A DNA stretch of 42,008 bases from positions 20,324 to 62,331 of the forward strand of contig JAHEHM010000014.1 in assembly GCA_024644585.1 (NCBI GenBank). Direction: 5' to 3'. The stretch comes from Porticoccaceae bacterium. GTDB taxonomy: Bacteria; Pseudomonadota; Gammaproteobacteria; Pseudomonadales; Porticoccaceae. Made by a program: the position numbers and the translations under genes. The notes beneath the pieces are model-generated. The model ran no database searches. It had not been told where the DNA came from and saw only the letters and a program-made list of their open reading frames with translations. Numbering within the stretch: position 1 is the first letter of the stretch; each line of letters starts with the position of its first letter. Shown here one piece after another: positions 1-9,886 of the stretch.

Positions 1-430
1 TGGTGGTTGGCTGAGGTTCAATGGTTGAATTGACCTCAATGCTATTAGGTTGATTGGCAGTTGATTCAGTAGGAAATCCTTCTTTAATCCAAGGCACAAT
101 CCCACCATTTAAGTACAGCCAATTATTCAACCCTAGGAGGTCCATAGACCAAGCCATTCTGCCGGCCCAGCCGCCACCTTCATCATCACATAAAACCACC
201 TGTTTTGAATCATCAATACCTAGGTAAGCCATCACTTCATAAAGCTTAGATAGCTCAGGACAGGCACCAGGAACTGGCGCCGTTCCAGCTATTAACTGTT
301 GCCCCGAAAGATGTATGGCCCCAGGAATATGCTGTTGTTGATACAGAGCTGGGTTACATAAATCGATAATAATTAAATTTTCTTCGCCGAGGCGCTGTGT
401 TAACTGCTCAGGTTCAATTAGATGATTCAT
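1..430 (-). CDS. rhdA: Thiosulfate sulfurtransferase (rhodanese), partial: N-terminal half only
   Basis: The minus-strand reading frame starts MNHLIEPEQLTQRL at 430 and runs open off the left edge, giving about 143 residues. It is absent from the ORF track because no stop lies in the window. The first rhodanese domain is visible: IIDLCNPALYQQQHIPGA, then CDDEGGGWAGRMAW and YLNGGIVPW, which closely match the two-domain RhdA rhodanese of Pseudomonas/Azotobacter (about 271 residues). In that family the catalytic cysteine is in the second domain, which is outside the window, so activity cannot be judged. The enzyme would move sulfane sulfur from thiosulfate to an acceptor such as cyanide or a thiol. 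It lies 67 bp downstream of rsgA on the same strand, as in pseudomonads. Confidence 0.85.
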   Translation of the reverse strand, partial: MNHLIEPEQLTQRLGEENLIIIDLCNPALYQQQHIPGAIHLSGQQLIAGTAPVPGACPELSKLYEVMAYLGIDDSKQVVLCDDEGGGWAGRMAWSMDLLGLNNWLYLNGGIVPWIKEGFPTESTANQPNSIEVNSTIEPQPTT

Positions 431-497
431 AATCTGTCTAGGTAGGTTGTTGGGGGATAATTTTAACAGATTGTATCAGAGCAGGGGCTGTTGAGGC

Positions 498-1517
498 TTA
501 ATTTTCAAGACTATTTATAATTTGCCTATAGCTATCTAGTCGACTTTGCAGAATATCGCCATTTTGGGATGCCGCAACTAAGGCACAGCCAGCATCAGAC
601 TGGTGCTTGCAGTCACGAAATTTACAGTGCCCTAAGAAGGGTCTAAAGTCTTTAAAGCCATTAATAATAGTTTCTTGATCTAAATGGGTTAAGGCAAATT
701 CCCGAATACCCGGGGAGTCGATAATAACGCCACCTTTACTGAGGTGAATTAATTTCGAGGCGGTGGTGGTGTGAGTGCCTTCATTAGTTGCTTCTGACAG
801 GGCGCCAACAGCGCTATTATTATCCGGAACCAACTGATTGATAAGCGATGATTTACCCACGCCTGACTGCCCTACAAAAATACAATTTTTATTATGCAGA
901 TAGTCCTCAAGTGCATCTAAACCCTGGTCAGTTTTCGCGGAAACACCGATGACTCTATAACCGATGGATTGATAATCTTTAACCAGCGAGGCGATCTTAT
1001 GATCAGTCTCTGCGTCTATCAGATCAGTTTTGTTAAGCACCAAAAAAGGCTCGATACCCTGTGCCTCAGCGGCCACCAGATAGCGATCTAATAAATTTCT
1101 TTGAGGGGCAGGTTGCGCGGCAAAAACAACGCCAATGCGATCAACATTAGCCACCACAGGGCGAAGTTTTCCATAGTTATCGGGACGAATCAGTTCAGAG
1201 GAGCGAGGTTCAAGAGCCACTACAACCCCGTTGGGTTCGGCTGGACGCCATATAACCCTATCTCCGGTGACAAGGGTGGGAATATTGGCTCTGACATGGC
1301 AACGTAATAGTTTGCCTGTATAGGGCTCAGAATTACCCTCAATATCCACTTGGCTGCCGTAATTAGTAATCACGGTACCCGCAGTTTCAACACCCAGACC
1401 GTCAAGGCTATCTAATGCCTTATCGTCCAAGGTTTTGGCATTTGCCTTTTCCCGCCGTTTTTCTTGGATCGACTGAATGCGTTCCTGTTGGCGTTTACTG
1501 AGTCTTCGTTTTGCCAT
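498..1517 (-). CDS. rsgA: Small-subunit ribosome biogenesis GTPase RsgA
   Basis: 339 residues, normal for RsgA. The order is an N-terminal basic tail, an OB fold (about 45-105), a circularly permuted GTPase and a C-terminal zinc region. Visible motifs are G4 NKTD (162-165), G1 GQSGVGKS (216-223), G3 DSPG (267-270) and zinc ligands C298, C303, H305 and C311. G4 preceding G1 is the permutation typical of the family. RsgA acts late in 30S maturation, and ribosome-stimulated GTP hydrolysis releases it. It is divergent from orn with about 110 bp between them, an ancient gammaproteobacterial pairing. The plus-strand ORF inside it (1101-1307) is a shadow. Confidence 0.97.
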   Translation of the reverse strand: MAKRRLSKRQQERIQSIQEKRREKANAKTLDDKALDSLDGLGVETAGTVITNYGSQVDIEGNSEPYTGKLLRCHVRANIPTLVTGDRVIWRPAEPNGVVVALEPRSSELIRPDNYGKLRPVVANVDRIGVVFAAQPAPQRNLLDRYLVAAEAQGIEPFLVLNKTDLIDAETDHKIASLVKDYQSIGYRVIGVSAKTDQGLDALEDYLHNKNCIFVGQSGVGKSSLINQLVPDNNSAVGALSEATNEGTHTTTASKLIHLSKGGVIIDSPGIREFALTHLDQETIINGFKDFRPFLGHCKFRDCKHQSDAGCALVAASQNGDILQSRLDSYRQIINSLEN

Positions 1518-1548
1518 TTAACTATGAGCCATTATTTAAAACTTGCCT

Positions 1549-1565
1549 ACCATATCATTTATGGT
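1549..1565. promoter_or_regulatory. Short inverted repeat in the rsgA/orn divergent region
   Basis: ACCATA-TCATT-TATGGT, a perfect 6-bp dyad, sits midway between the divergent starts of rsgA and orn. It could be an operator or an mRNA leader hairpin. No convincing -35/-10 pair was found beside it, so the role is a guess. Confidence 0.25.
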
Positions 1566-1628
1566 GGTTAACAGGTGAAGCATATAGCATAATCTTTCCC
1601 AGAGAAATTAGCCCCTGCAACTTGGATA

Positions 1629-2180
1629 ATGAGTATGACAGACCAAAATCTTAATTTAATTTGGATTGACCTAGAAATGACAGGCCTAGATCCAGAAAAA
1701 GAACGAATTATTGAAATAGCTACGGTGGTCACCGATTCTGAGCTAAATGTTTTGGCTGAGGGCCCTTCGCTAGCCATTAATCAGTCTGAACAACTGCTTC
1801 AAGCTATGGATCAGTGGAATACCAATCAACACGGAAAGTCAGGACTCACAGAGCGTGTTCGCAACAGTCAAATAACCGAGTCTGAGGCTGCCAAAGCAAC
1901 TATAGATTTCCTCAAGCAGTGGGTGCCAGCAGGGCAGTCACCTATGTGTGGCAATTCAATCGGTCAGGATCGAAGATTTTTGGTGCGCTATATGCCCGAG
2001 TTAGCTAATTATTTTCACTATCGCAATTTAGATGTTAGCACCCTAAAAGAGCTAGTGCGACGCTGGAAGCCCGATCTCATGAACGGCTTTGATAAAAAAG
2101 GCTCGCATTTGGCCATGGATGATATTCATGATTCCATCGCTGAACTAGCCTACTACCGAGAAGTATTTATTCAGCAATAG
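1629..2180 (+). CDS. orn: Oligoribonuclease (3'-5' exonuclease)
   Basis: 183 residues, the usual length. It is a DEDDh exonuclease: the first acidic pair is in [10 protein letters not shown] (D14, E16), the second D in the [10 protein letters not shown] segment, and the final H and D in [10 protein letters not shown]. Orn degrades 2-5 nt RNAs, including pGpG from c-di-GMP turnover, in the cytoplasm. Two ATGs lie at 1629 and 1635. The GGA at 1624-1626 is better spaced for the second one (MTDQ...), so translation may start at 1635. Its 3' end overlaps the end of convergent queG by 14 bp. The minus-strand ORF at 1568-1777 is a shadow. Confidence 0.97.
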   Translation: MSMTDQNLNLIWIDLEMTGLDPEKERIIEIATVVTDSELNVLAEGPSLAINQSEQLLQAMDQWNTNQHGKSGLTERVRNSQITESEAAKATIDFLKQWVPAGQSPMCGNSIGQDRRFLVRYMPELANYFHYRNLDVSTLKELVRRWKPDLMNGFDKKGSHLAMDDIHDSIAELAYYREVFIQQ

Positions 2181-3273
2181 ACACTAGCTTTTGTCGCTGT
2201 TGATCTATAGCCCAGTCGATATGTTCCTTGGCTAGCGGAGATACATTAGGTGCAGTGGCTTCTAACTCCCTGAGAATATCTTCAGAGCCCTCGGCATTGC
2301 CCAGTCCAACTGCTAAGTTACGCAACCAGCGTTGATAGCCTATTCTGCGGATGGGTGAACCCTCAGTATTACTTAGGAATTCCGTTTCATTCCACTTAAA
2401 CAGGGTTAATAATTCCGAATTATCCAAATTATGGCGTGGTGAAAAATCGATTTCATGGGTTTTTGGCGCGCCGCGATTCCATGGGCAAATAATTTGGCAG
2501 TCATCGCAACCAAATACACGGTTTCCCATTAGGGGTCTCAAGTATTCAGGAATTGATTCCTTATTTTCAATAGTTTGATAGGAAATACATTTCCGAGCAT
2601 CAAGCACATAGGGCTCGGGGAAGGCATCGGTAGGGCATATCTTCAAGCAGGCGCGACAGTTACCACAGCGATTAGGCTGTTCTAGGTTATCAACCGGCAG
2701 TGGTAACGAGGTGTAGACCTCGCCAAGAAAAAACCAAGAACCCGCCTTATTGTTAATTAATAGGCTATTTTTGCCAATCCATCCAAGACCCGCCTGTTCC
2801 GCCAGTGGCTTTTCCATAACTGGCGCGCTATCCACAAAGGGTCGCTGGGAAAGATTTAACTCGGGCAGGCTCTGCTCTATTTTTTTACTGAGCTCAGCCA
2901 GCCGTTTACGAATCAGTTTGTGGTAATCGCGACCCAAGGCATAACGAGAAATGTAAGCCTTATTATTATCTTTGAGTACCGCCACCATATTTTCGTCGGC
3001 TAAGTAGTCCATTCGTACAGAAATAACCCGCAGGGTGCGAGGTAACAACTTATCTATCTTATAGCGTTTGTCACCATGTTCAGACATCCAGCTCATACTG
3101 CCCTGATAGCTTTTATCTAGCCACAGCCGCAGGCGCTGTGAAGCCTCATCAAGGTTTGGCTTAACGATGGCAACTTGCTGAAAACCCAGTGACTCACCCC
3201 AATCTTTAATATTATTGGCAAGTGCCTGAAGTTTTTCTTCTTCAAAATTGTTGGGATCTACGATTTCGAGCAT
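2167..3273 (-). CDS. queG: Epoxyqueuosine reductase QueG
   Basis: The track ORF starts at 3381, but I place the start at the internal ATG at 3273 ([10 protein letters not shown]). This gives 368 residues, close to the E. coli length, and avoids a 52-bp overlap with divergent nnrE; the upstream 36 residues do not look like family sequence. Two 4Fe-4S clusters are visible: [12 protein letters not shown] with a following C in DARKCISY, and [10 protein letters not shown]. The family is a cobalamin-dependent reductase that makes queuosine from epoxyqueuosine at position 34 of GUN-anticodon tRNAs. A HEAT-like C-terminus follows ([20 protein letters not shown]). It converges on orn and is divergent from nnrE, a conserved neighbour pair. 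Confidence 0.95.
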   Translation of the reverse strand: MLEIVDPNNFEEEKLQALANNIKDWGESLGFQQVAIVKPNLDEASQRLRLWLDKSYQGSMSWMSEHGDKRYKIDKLLPRTLRVISVRMDYLADENMVAVLKDNNKAYISRYALGRDYHKLIRKRLAELSKKIEQSLPELNLSQRPFVDSAPVMEKPLAEQAGLGWIGKNSLLINNKAGSWFFLGEVYTSLPLPVDNLEQPNRCGNCRACLKICPTDAFPEPYVLDARKCISYQTIENKESIPEYLRPLMGNRVFGCDDCQIICPWNRGAPKTHEIDFSPRHNLDNSELLTLFKWNETEFLSNTEGSPIRRIGYQRWLRNLAVGLGNAEGSEDILRELEATAPNVSPLAKEHIDWAIDQQRQKLVSIAE

Positions 3274-3329
3274 GTGTTCTGTATTAATCTCACTTATAAT
3301 TGTCTCAATTTTACTGAGATATAAACAAT

Positions 3330-4850
3330 ATGTCGCATTTTCCCTTAGATAGCCAGATTCATAATAACCTTTACAGCGCAAAAACTGTTCGCGCTATTGA
3401 TCAAGCCGCTATTAGTGAATTAAATAATGGCGCAATAAAATTAATGAATCGCGCTGGAACCGCCGCCTTCGAAGAACTGATAGAAGCCTTTGGTCAGCCC
3501 AGTTTGATCACTGTTTTTTGTGGTTCAGGCAATAATGCGGGTGACGGCTATATCTTGGCGGGAAGAGCAGCGCAGCGTTTGATTCCAGTGCTGGTAGTCG
3601 AGCTAGGTGATGCCAGTCATTTCTCAGAGCAAACTCAACAGGCAAGAGATTTTGCCGAACAAAATAAGGTCAAATTTACTGCTTTCTCAGATAGCATAGC
3701 TTTAGACCAAGGCATTATTGTCGATAGCCTGCTGGGGACTGGTACTAAAGGAGCCTTAAAAGAAGCCTATTCACAGGCGGTAGACAAAATTAACCAAGCG
3801 GGTTTGCCCGTATTGGCCATGGATATAGCCACGGGACTGAATGCGGATACTGGAGCGGTTAATGATCGAGCGGTAAAAGCAGATATTACAGTCACCTTCG
3901 TGGGAGCAAAACCAGGTCTATTTACCGCTCGCGGTCCGGCTATTAGTGGCGAGGTTATCTACCATTCCCTCGATATAGCTGATGAAATCTATGATAATTT
4001 CTCGCCGCGGGCGCAATTAATGGACGTTCATGATCTATTAGAGTGCCTGCCTCAGTTCGAAGGTGATGAATATAAAAATCAACGCGGCCATTGCATGATA
4101 ATTGGTGGCGACCATGGATACGGTGGAGCGGCTTCACTGGCTGCAGAAGCCAGTCTTAAAGTGGGGAGCGGACTTACCTCTGTGGCCACGCAGCCAGAGC
4201 ATATTTCAGCGATTTTAGCGCGATGCCCAGAAATTATGGCCTGCGGTGTTATTTCAGGTCAGCAATTGGAACCTCTGCTAGAAAAGCCAAGCGTATTAGT
4301 GGTGGGCCCCGGTTTAGGGCGTTCGCCATGGTCAGAACAGCTACTCCAAAAAGCCGTGGCTACAGGCTTGCCAATGGTGTTGGATGCAGATGCGCTGAAT
4401 ATTCTTGCTGACGGGCGGGTGGTTCGACAGGACAAGAATCAGCAATGGGTGCTCACACCCCATGTGGGTGAAGCGGCTCGACTACTTGATGTTTCCGTTG
4501 AAGACATTCAAGCGGATCGTTTTTCTGCGGTGTTAAAAATCCAAGAAAAATATAATGCTCTAGTATTACTCAAGGGACCCGGTACATTGATTTCCTCAGA
4601 GGGTCAAAGTTTCAAACTATGCCCCTACGGTAATCCCGCGATGGCAACTGCCGGTATGGGCGACATACTTAGCGGCATGATTGGTGGCCTAATGGCGCAG
4701 GGCTTAGAGAGACAGCAAGCGACCGAGTTAGGCTGTTGTCTGCACTCTGCTGCTGCCGATGAATTGGTTAGCACATCAGGTTATCGGGGTGTAACGGCGT
4801 CAGATATTTTTCCATGGGTGAAAAAGCTATTGAATCAGGACTTTGCTTAA
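3330..4850 (+). CDS. nnr: Bifunctional NAD(P)H-hydrate epimerase / ADP-dependent NAD(P)H-hydrate dehydratase
   Basis: 506 residues, a full-length fusion of the YjeF_N epimerase (about 10-215) and the ribokinase-like dehydratase (about 225-500). The epimerase shows the loop GSGNNAGDGY and DSLLGTGTKG. The dehydratase shows GGDHGYGGAA, VLDADALN, LTPHVGEAARL and the nucleotide-site segment NPAMATAGMGDILSG. Together they repair R- and S-NADHX/NADPHX. It is the first gene of the operon continuing into tsaE, and its stop overlaps the tsaE start (TAATG). The short ORFs at 3955-4137 (minus) and 4223-4411 (plus) are shadows. Confidence 0.96.
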   Translation: MSHFPLDSQIHNNLYSAKTVRAIDQAAISELNNGAIKLMNRAGTAAFEELIEAFGQPSLITVFCGSGNNAGDGYILAGRAAQRLIPVLVVELGDASHFSEQTQQARDFAEQNKVKFTAFSDSIALDQGIIVDSLLGTGTKGALKEAYSQAVDKINQAGLPVLAMDIATGLNADTGAVNDRAVKADITVTFVGAKPGLFTARGPAISGEVIYHSLDIADEIYDNFSPRAQLMDVHDLLECLPQFEGDEYKNQRGHCMIIGGDHGYGGAASLAAEASLKVGSGLTSVATQPEHISAILARCPEIMACGVISGQQLEPLLEKPSVLVVGPGLGRSPWSEQLLQKAVATGLPMVLDADALNILADGRVVRQDKNQQWVLTPHVGEAARLLDVSVEDIQADRFSAVLKIQEKYNALVLLKGPGTLISSEGQSFKLCPYGNPAMATAGMGDILSGMIGGLMAQGLERQQATELGCCLHSAAADELVSTSGYRGVTASDIFPWVKKLLNQDFA

Positions 4851-5332
4851 TGACTGCTGAACCCACCAATCAAATGCAGGTATTGCTTGAAGATGAGCAA
4901 CAGATGCACGTATTTGGTGAAAAGATCGCTCATGCTATTGGACAGATCCATGCACCGCTGTTGATTCTTTTAAACGGCGATCTCGGTGCAGGAAAAACTA
5001 CTCTTAGTCGCGGCATCCTTAACGGGTTAGGTCATAGGGGCTCAGTTAAAAGCCCCACCTACACCCTTGTAGAGCCTTACGATTTACAAATAGGTAAGGT
5101 GTTTCATTTTGATTTATATCGCTTGATAGACCCAGAAGAACTCTATGATATTGGTTTTAATGATTATCTGTCAGAGGCGCAACTGTGCATGGTAGAATGG
5201 CCCGTTAAAGGTGGAAGCCTGTTGCCAAAGGGCGATATTAGCCTGCAAATAAATTCTAATGGAACTGGACGACAAGTAATATTAACCACGCAGACTAACT
5301 TAGGCATTCAATGCGTGAATGAACTTAGGTAA
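4850..5332 (+). CDS. tsaE: tRNA t6A37 threonylcarbamoyladenosine biosynthesis ATPase TsaE
   Basis: The track begins at 4814, but the ATG at 4850, overlapping the nnr stop as TAATG, gives a 160-residue protein (MTAEPTNQ...) of family length. The P-loop is LNGDLGAGKTTLSRGI. Downstream are SPTYTLVEPY and FHFDLYRL, then the VEWP segment, all typical TsaE. TsaE helps TsaB/TsaD in t6A37 formation by ATP hydrolysis. The partner tsaD is in this window at 28330. The gene is translationally coupled to nnr and followed 42 bp later by amiB. Confidence 0.95.
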   Translation: MTAEPTNQMQVLLEDEQQMHVFGEKIAHAIGQIHAPLLILLNGDLGAGKTTLSRGILNGLGHRGSVKSPTYTLVEPYDLQIGKVFHFDLYRLIDPEELYDIGFNDYLSEAQLCMVEWPVKGGSLLPKGDISLQINSNGTGRQVILTTQTNLGIQCVNELR

Positions 5333-5374
5333 AAATTTGAGACTCTAAGAGTCAAAAAGTATTTAGGAATATCA

Positions 5375-6715
5375 GTGCAATTTATTAGAATATTCAAAAG
5401 CTACGCCGCTGCCATGGGGCTATTATTCTTTATTTCAGGTGGCCAATGGGTGCCAGCTGTAGTTGCCGCTGAAATTAATTCTGTTCGTGTTTGGCGAGCT
5501 CCGGACAACACCCGATTAGTTTTTGATGTTGGCGGTACTATTGAATACAAAGTTTTTTCATTAGATAACCCGCATCGACTGGTGATTGATATTGCCAATA
5601 TCACCAATCAACCCTCAGTGGCATATTTGGACTTTAAAAATAGCCCAATTACTAAGATACGCACAGCGCAACGCAGTGCAAAAGAGCTGCGTATCGTTTT
5701 AGATTTAAAATCTGCAGTGACACCCAAACACTTTACACTCAAAGCCAACGAGCAATACAGCAATCGACTGGTTATTGATCTCTATGACAAAAAACGCAAT
5801 GTCAGCCGCACAGTTGATGAACTAGTCAAGCAGTCTGATCGAAAAATTGTTATCGCAATTGACGCCGGTCATGGGGGTGAAGATCCCGGTGCCTTGGGTC
5901 CTCAGCGAATGAGAGAGAAAAACGTTGTACTGCAAATTTCCAAACGCCTTGAAAAGCTTTTTGATAATGACCCTAACTACAAAGGGATTCTGGTGCGAAA
6001 AGGGGACTATTATTTAGCCCATCGAAAGCGTACCCAGATAGCCAGAGATAATAAGGCGGATTTTTTCGTCTCTATTCACGCAGATGCTTTCACCGATCCA
6101 CGAGCCAATGGTGCTTCGGTGTATGCGCTTTCCAATCAAGGCGCCACCAGTGAAGCCGCTCGATTTTTAGCCAAGAAACAAAATAATGCCGACTTAATTG
6201 GCGGTGCTACCGCGCTTAATCTTGGCAGTAAGGATCAGATGCTCGCCGGGGTGCTTCTCGACCTTTCAATGACCGCTACTATGAGCACCAGTTTAGAAGC
6301 AGGTGCGCATGTGCTAAGACAGATGGGATCTGTGGCTAGACTGCATAAAAAGAAAGTTGAGCAGGCAGGATTTTTGGTACTTAAGTCGCCAGATATACCC
6401 TCGTTACTGATCGAAACAGGCTTTATTTCAAATCCTAAAGAGGCGCGCCAACTCAGAACTGCTGATTATCAGCAAAGAATGGCGAAAGCTATATTTAGTG
6501 GTATTGATCAGTATTACAGCGAACATCCACCCGAGGGTACATTGCTAGCTAAGGTGATGAAGGGTAAGCCGCTAAAATATATTGTTGCCCGCGGCGATAC
6601 ATTATCTGAAATTGCATCACAGTATAGAATCTCAATGGCAAAAATTATGCGCTACAATAAGATGTCATCAAGTACCATTCGCGTGGGTCAGGAGATTAAT
6701 ATCCCAAGCCGGTGA
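5375..6715 (+). CDS. amiB: N-acetylmuramoyl-L-alanine amidase with AMIN and LysM domains (AmiB/AmiC type)
   Basis: 446 residues from a GTG start with an AGGA ribosome site 8 bp upstream. A signal peptide covers about 1-32 (hydrophobic, ending AVVAA). An AMIN domain follows (about 34-140), then Amidase_3 (about 157-380) with zinc/catalytic residues H166 (DAGHGG), E181 (REKNVV), H235 (SIHADAF) and E347 (IETGF). The C-terminal LysM repeat spans about 401-445 (YIVARGDTLSEIA). It is a periplasmic enzyme that splits septal murein and, in the family, is activated by EnvC/NlpD-type factors. The extended region between the H235 and E347 motifs holds the probable autoinhibitory helix. It lies in the conserved tsaE-amiB-mutL order. 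Confidence 0.95.
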   Translation: MQFIRIFKSYAAAMGLLFFISGGQWVPAVVAAEINSVRVWRAPDNTRLVFDVGGTIEYKVFSLDNPHRLVIDIANITNQPSVAYLDFKNSPITKIRTAQRSAKELRIVLDLKSAVTPKHFTLKANEQYSNRLVIDLYDKKRNVSRTVDELVKQSDRKIVIAIDAGHGGEDPGALGPQRMREKNVVLQISKRLEKLFDNDPNYKGILVRKGDYYLAHRKRTQIARDNKADFFVSIHADAFTDPRANGASVYALSNQGATSEAARFLAKKQNNADLIGGATALNLGSKDQMLAGVLLDLSMTATMSTSLEAGAHVLRQMGSVARLHKKKVEQAGFLVLKSPDIPSLLIETGFISNPKEARQLRTADYQQRMAKAIFSGIDQYYSEHPPEGTLLAKVMKGKPLKYIVARGDTLSEIASQYRISMAKIMRYNKMSSSTIRVGQEINIPSR

Positions 6716-6745
6716 TATTTATTTCTAAAGGACGGAAAACAGGAT

Positions 6746-8539
6746 ATGCCAAACATAAATACACTTAGCCCTCAGTTGGCCAACCAGATTGCTGCTGGTG
6801 AAGTTGTTGAGCGTCCAGCCTCGGTGCTTAAAGAGCTGGTTGAAAACAGCCTAGATGCTGGCGCGACACGCATTGATATCGAAGTAGAGCAGGGTGGGTC
6901 TAAACGTCTCATGGTTCGAGACAATGGTTGTGGCATCAAACATGATGATATGCCCTTGGCATTAAGCCGTCATGCCACCAGTAAAATATCCGATATAGAT
7001 GATTTAGAAGCTGTTGCTACACTAGGTTTTCGCGGTGAGGCACTAGCAAGTATCGCTTCTGTATCACGCTTGACCCTAACCTCAAATAATGGAGAATCTC
7101 AGGGTTGGCGAGCAGTTAGTGAAGGCCGTGATATGGATGTCGATGTGCAGCCCGCGGCTCATCCTGAAGGCACCAGTGTTGAAGTCAGAGATCTATTTTT
7201 TAATACGCCAGCCAGACGCAAATTTCTACGCACAGAAAACACCGAATACAACCGCATTGATGATCATGCCAAAAAGCTTGCTTTAAGCCATATGCAGGTC
7301 GCCTTTTCATTGCGTCATAATCAGCGAGTCAATCTCAATTTACTACCGGCAGAAACTGTTCAAGAGAAAGAAAAGCGCGTCGCGGATATCTGCGGTCGAC
7401 CCTTTATGGAGCAGGCGCTGTATATTGATAACCAGAGTAGCGGCATAAGACTCTGGGGCTGGATTGGCCTGCCTACATTTTCTCGCAGTCAAACAGATTT
7501 GCAGCACTTCTTCGTTAACGGACGAAGCATTAAAGACAAGGTGGTATCCCATGCGGTGCGTCAGGCCTATCAGGATGTGCTCTATCATGGTCGTCATCCC
7601 GCCTTTGTATTGTTTTTAGAAATAGAACCCAAAGATGTTGATGTCAATGTTCACCCAACCAAGCATGAGGTTCGATTTAGAGATGGACGTATGATTCATG
7701 GCTTTGTGGGTGGCACGCTCAAGAAAGCGTTAGCTGAGGATCGACCGCAGGACCATCTTCAGTCTAATGACACAGCAGTGGCCAATCATAGTCTGTCCGA
7801 AGAACCTATTCCTCAGCAGTCCTCAATGGGGCTTGCACCATCGTCTTATAGTTTTGGCGCCCAATCAGTGGCGCCAAAAAGTGGCGCAATTAATACCCCG
7901 ATGCAAGCATATCAGTCACTTTATGGCAGTGATGATTCAGAGGGCTCGGATACTATTCCACCTCTAGGTTTTGCCATAGCTCAGCTAAAAGGAATTTATA
8001 TTCTTGCTGAGAACGAACAGGGCATGATTGTGGTTGATATGCATGCCGCCCATGAGCGCATAACCTACGAAAAGATGAAAACTGACTTTGATAATGAGGG
8101 CCTAATTTCTCAGCCATTACTGGTACCGGAAAGCCTATCGGTTAGTCAAAGAGAAGCAGATGCCGTAGAACAGAATCCCGAGGTATTTTCGCGACTAGGT
8201 TTTACCGTAGAGCGTGCTGCAATGGAGAATATTGTGGTTCGAGAAATACCCGCTCTGCTCAGGGGAACTCAGGTAGAAGCCTTACTCAGAGACGTGATTT
8301 CTGATATTTTAGAGCATGGAACCTCAGCGCGAATTAGAGAGCAGATTAATGAAATTCTATCGACTATGGCCTGCCATGGTTCGGTGAGAGCCAATCGTAA
8401 ATTAACTATTCCAGAAATGGATGCACTGTTGCGTGATATGGAAGCAACAGAGCGCAGCGGGCAATGTAACCATGGGAGGCCTACCTATTTTCAGCTGAGT
8501 CTCGATGAGCTGGATAAGTTGTTTTTACGTGGTCGATGA
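6746..8539 (+). CDS. mutL: DNA mismatch repair protein MutL (endonuclease-type)
   Basis: 597 residues. The N-terminal GHKL ATPase shows [17 protein letters not shown] and [10 protein letters not shown], and the transducer domain shows FVNGRSIKD and [13 protein letters not shown] variable linker (about 335-405) precedes the C-terminal domain. That domain carries [12 protein letters not shown], which fits the DQHA-x2-E-x4-E endonuclease motif with M for Q, plus [10 protein letters not shown] and CNHGRPT, the other metal-site motifs. This suggests a nicking MutL like that of Pseudomonas rather than the MutH-dependent E. coli type; no mutH is in the window. The start has AGGA upstream, and the stop overlaps miaA (ATGA). 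Confidence 0.96.
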   Translation: MPNINTLSPQLANQIAAGEVVERPASVLKELVENSLDAGATRIDIEVEQGGSKRLMVRDNGCGIKHDDMPLALSRHATSKISDIDDLEAVATLGFRGEALASIASVSRLTLTSNNGESQGWRAVSEGRDMDVDVQPAAHPEGTSVEVRDLFFNTPARRKFLRTENTEYNRIDDHAKKLALSHMQVAFSLRHNQRVNLNLLPAETVQEKEKRVADICGRPFMEQALYIDNQSSGIRLWGWIGLPTFSRSQTDLQHFFVNGRSIKDKVVSHAVRQAYQDVLYHGRHPAFVLFLEIEPKDVDVNVHPTKHEVRFRDGRMIHGFVGGTLKKALAEDRPQDHLQSNDTAVANHSLSEEPIPQQSSMGLAPSSYSFGAQSVAPKSGAINTPMQAYQSLYGSDDSEGSDTIPPLGFAIAQLKGIYILAENEQGMIVVDMHAAHERITYEKMKTDFDNEGLISQPLLVPESLSVSQREADAVEQNPEVFSRLGFTVERAAMENIVVREIPALLRGTQVEALLRDVISDILEHGTSARIREQINEILSTMACHGSVRANRKLTIPEMDALLRDMEATERSGQCNHGRPTYFQLSLDELDKLFLRGR

Positions 8540-9495
8540 GTACGCCTGTGAATAATAAAAAACTTCCAGTTATTTTTATCATGGGCCCTACCGCCAGTGG
8601 TAAAACAGATCTAGCAATAGCATTGCGAGATCATATGCCAGTTGAATTGATTAATGTCGACTCGGCTCAGATATATGACCAAATGGATATAGGTACCGCC
8701 AAACCCGATATTGAAACCCTAACAAGGGCTCCCCATAGATTATTGGGCTTCTGTGACCCCGCCGATTCATACAGTGCGGCAGACTTTGCAAAAGACGCAA
8801 AAAAAGAAATTTCTGAGATACATAAATTAGACAGAATTCCTCTCTTGGTAGGGGGTAGCATGCTATACTTCAAGGTGTTACTTGAGGGTATGTCTGACTT
8901 GCCGGCCGCTGATGCCGAGATTAGAAATAGTATTCAGCGGCAGGCGGATATCGAGGGTTGGTCAAGTCTGCATGCAGAGCTTAAAAAAGTGGATCCAAAG
9001 TCTGCTGAGCGACTTCATCCCAATCACTCGCAACGCATACAGCGAGCTCTTGAGGTATTCAGAATTACCGGTGTTTCACTCTCTGATTTACAGCAGCAAT
9101 CTGAGGGTGGAATCGAGGATACATATGATGTCCAGCAATATGCGCTCATTCCGCAAAATAGAGCCCTATTGCATCAGCGAATTGAACAACGTTTTACTGC
9201 AATGATGGAAGCTGGCTTTGAAGATGAGGTAAAAAAGCTGTTTCATCGGGGTGACTTACACAGCGACATGCCCTCAATTAGAGCGGCGGGCTACAGCCAG
9301 CTGTGGAGTTACTTGGAAGGCCAAATCAGCCTAGATGAAGCGGTTGAGCGAGCTATTATAGCAACCCGACAGCTGTCCAAAAGACAGCAGACATGGTTGC
9401 GGAATTGGCCAAATTGCCAGCAAATAGCTGTAGATGATGGTGAGCAGTATTATAGTACTCAGGTTTTATGTGATTTTATTTTAAAGTTACAGTGA
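8536..9495 (+). CDS. miaA: tRNA dimethylallyltransferase MiaA
   Basis: 319 residues. The P-loop is GPTASGKT (17-24), followed by [16 protein letters not shown], which binds the dimethylallyl donor and tRNA. Further family segments are VGGSMLYF and AAGYSQLW. It adds the isopentenyl group to A37 of UNN-reading tRNAs. It overlaps mutL by 4 bp (ATGA) and precedes hfq, the classic gammaproteobacterial amiB-mutL-miaA-hfq-hflX superoperon. Plus and minus ORFs at 8667-8873 and 8882-9205 are shadows. Confidence 0.97.
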   Translation: MSTPVNNKKLPVIFIMGPTASGKTDLAIALRDHMPVELINVDSAQIYDQMDIGTAKPDIETLTRAPHRLLGFCDPADSYSAADFAKDAKKEISEIHKLDRIPLLVGGSMLYFKVLLEGMSDLPAADAEIRNSIQRQADIEGWSSLHAELKKVDPKSAERLHPNHSQRIQRALEVFRITGVSLSDLQQQSEGGIEDTYDVQQYALIPQNRALLHQRIEQRFTAMMEAGFEDEVKKLFHRGDLHSDMPSIRAAGYSQLWSYLEGQISLDEAVERAIIATRQLSKRQQTWLRNWPNCQQIAVDDGEQYYSTQVLCDFILKLQ

Positions 9496-9543
9496 TACAT
9501 ATTTATTATTGTTGCGTAGTGCATTGATAAATAGGTTTTATAA

Positions 9544-9590
9544 GGGTGAGTTGCAATCCCACCCGAAATTTTAGTTGCGATTATTGCAAC
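9544..9590 (+). promoter_or_regulatory. Two small hairpins in the hfq leader
   Basis: GGGTG(9544-9548)/CACCC(9560-9564) and GTTGC(9574-9578)/GCAAC(9586-9590) form two short stems in the 131-bp miaA-hfq gap, before an A/U-rich stretch and the AAGGAG ribosome site. Hfq represses its own mRNA in E. coli by leader binding, so a similar role is possible here. A dedicated hfq promoter was not identified with confidence. Confidence 0.3.
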
Positions 9591-9626
9591 ACAATTATTG
9601 AATTTTCAATATAAGGAGAAATAACA

Positions 9627-9878
9627 ATGTCAAAAGGACAAAACATTCAAGACCCTTTCTTAAACGCGGTTAGAAAAGAACGCACGCCAGTCTCAATTTT
9701 TTTAGTCAATGGAATCAAGCTTCAGGGTACCGTTGATTCGTTTGATCAGTTTGTGGTTATGCTTAAAAGCACGGTCAGTCAGATGGTTTATAAGCATGCA
9801 ATTTCCACTATTGTGCCAAGCAAGCCAGTTAATATTCAAAATACTCAGGGCCAGAACGCTAATCAATATGATTTATAG
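9627..9878 (+). CDS. hfq: RNA chaperone Hfq
   Basis: 83 residues, short like the Pseudomonas protein. The Sm1 motif is [18 protein letters not shown] and the Sm2 motif [11 protein letters not shown], with the N-terminal [11 protein letters not shown] that forms proximal-face contacts. The C-terminal tail is only about 17 residues ([15 protein letters not shown]) and polar. The hexamer pairs small RNAs with mRNAs. A strong AAGGAG lies 8 bp before the ATG. HflX starts 9 bases after its stop codon. Confidence 0.98.
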   Translation: MSKGQNIQDPFLNAVRKERTPVSIFLVNGIKLQGTVDSFDQFVVMLKSTVSQMVYKHAISTIVPSKPVNIQNTQGQNANQYDL

Positions 9879-9886
9879 CAAATAAG

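Noticed and set aside
3274-3381. Extra N-terminal 36 residues of QueG as in the ORF track
   Set aside because: They overlap divergent nnr by 52 bp and do not resemble the family; the ATG at 3273 gives the usual length.
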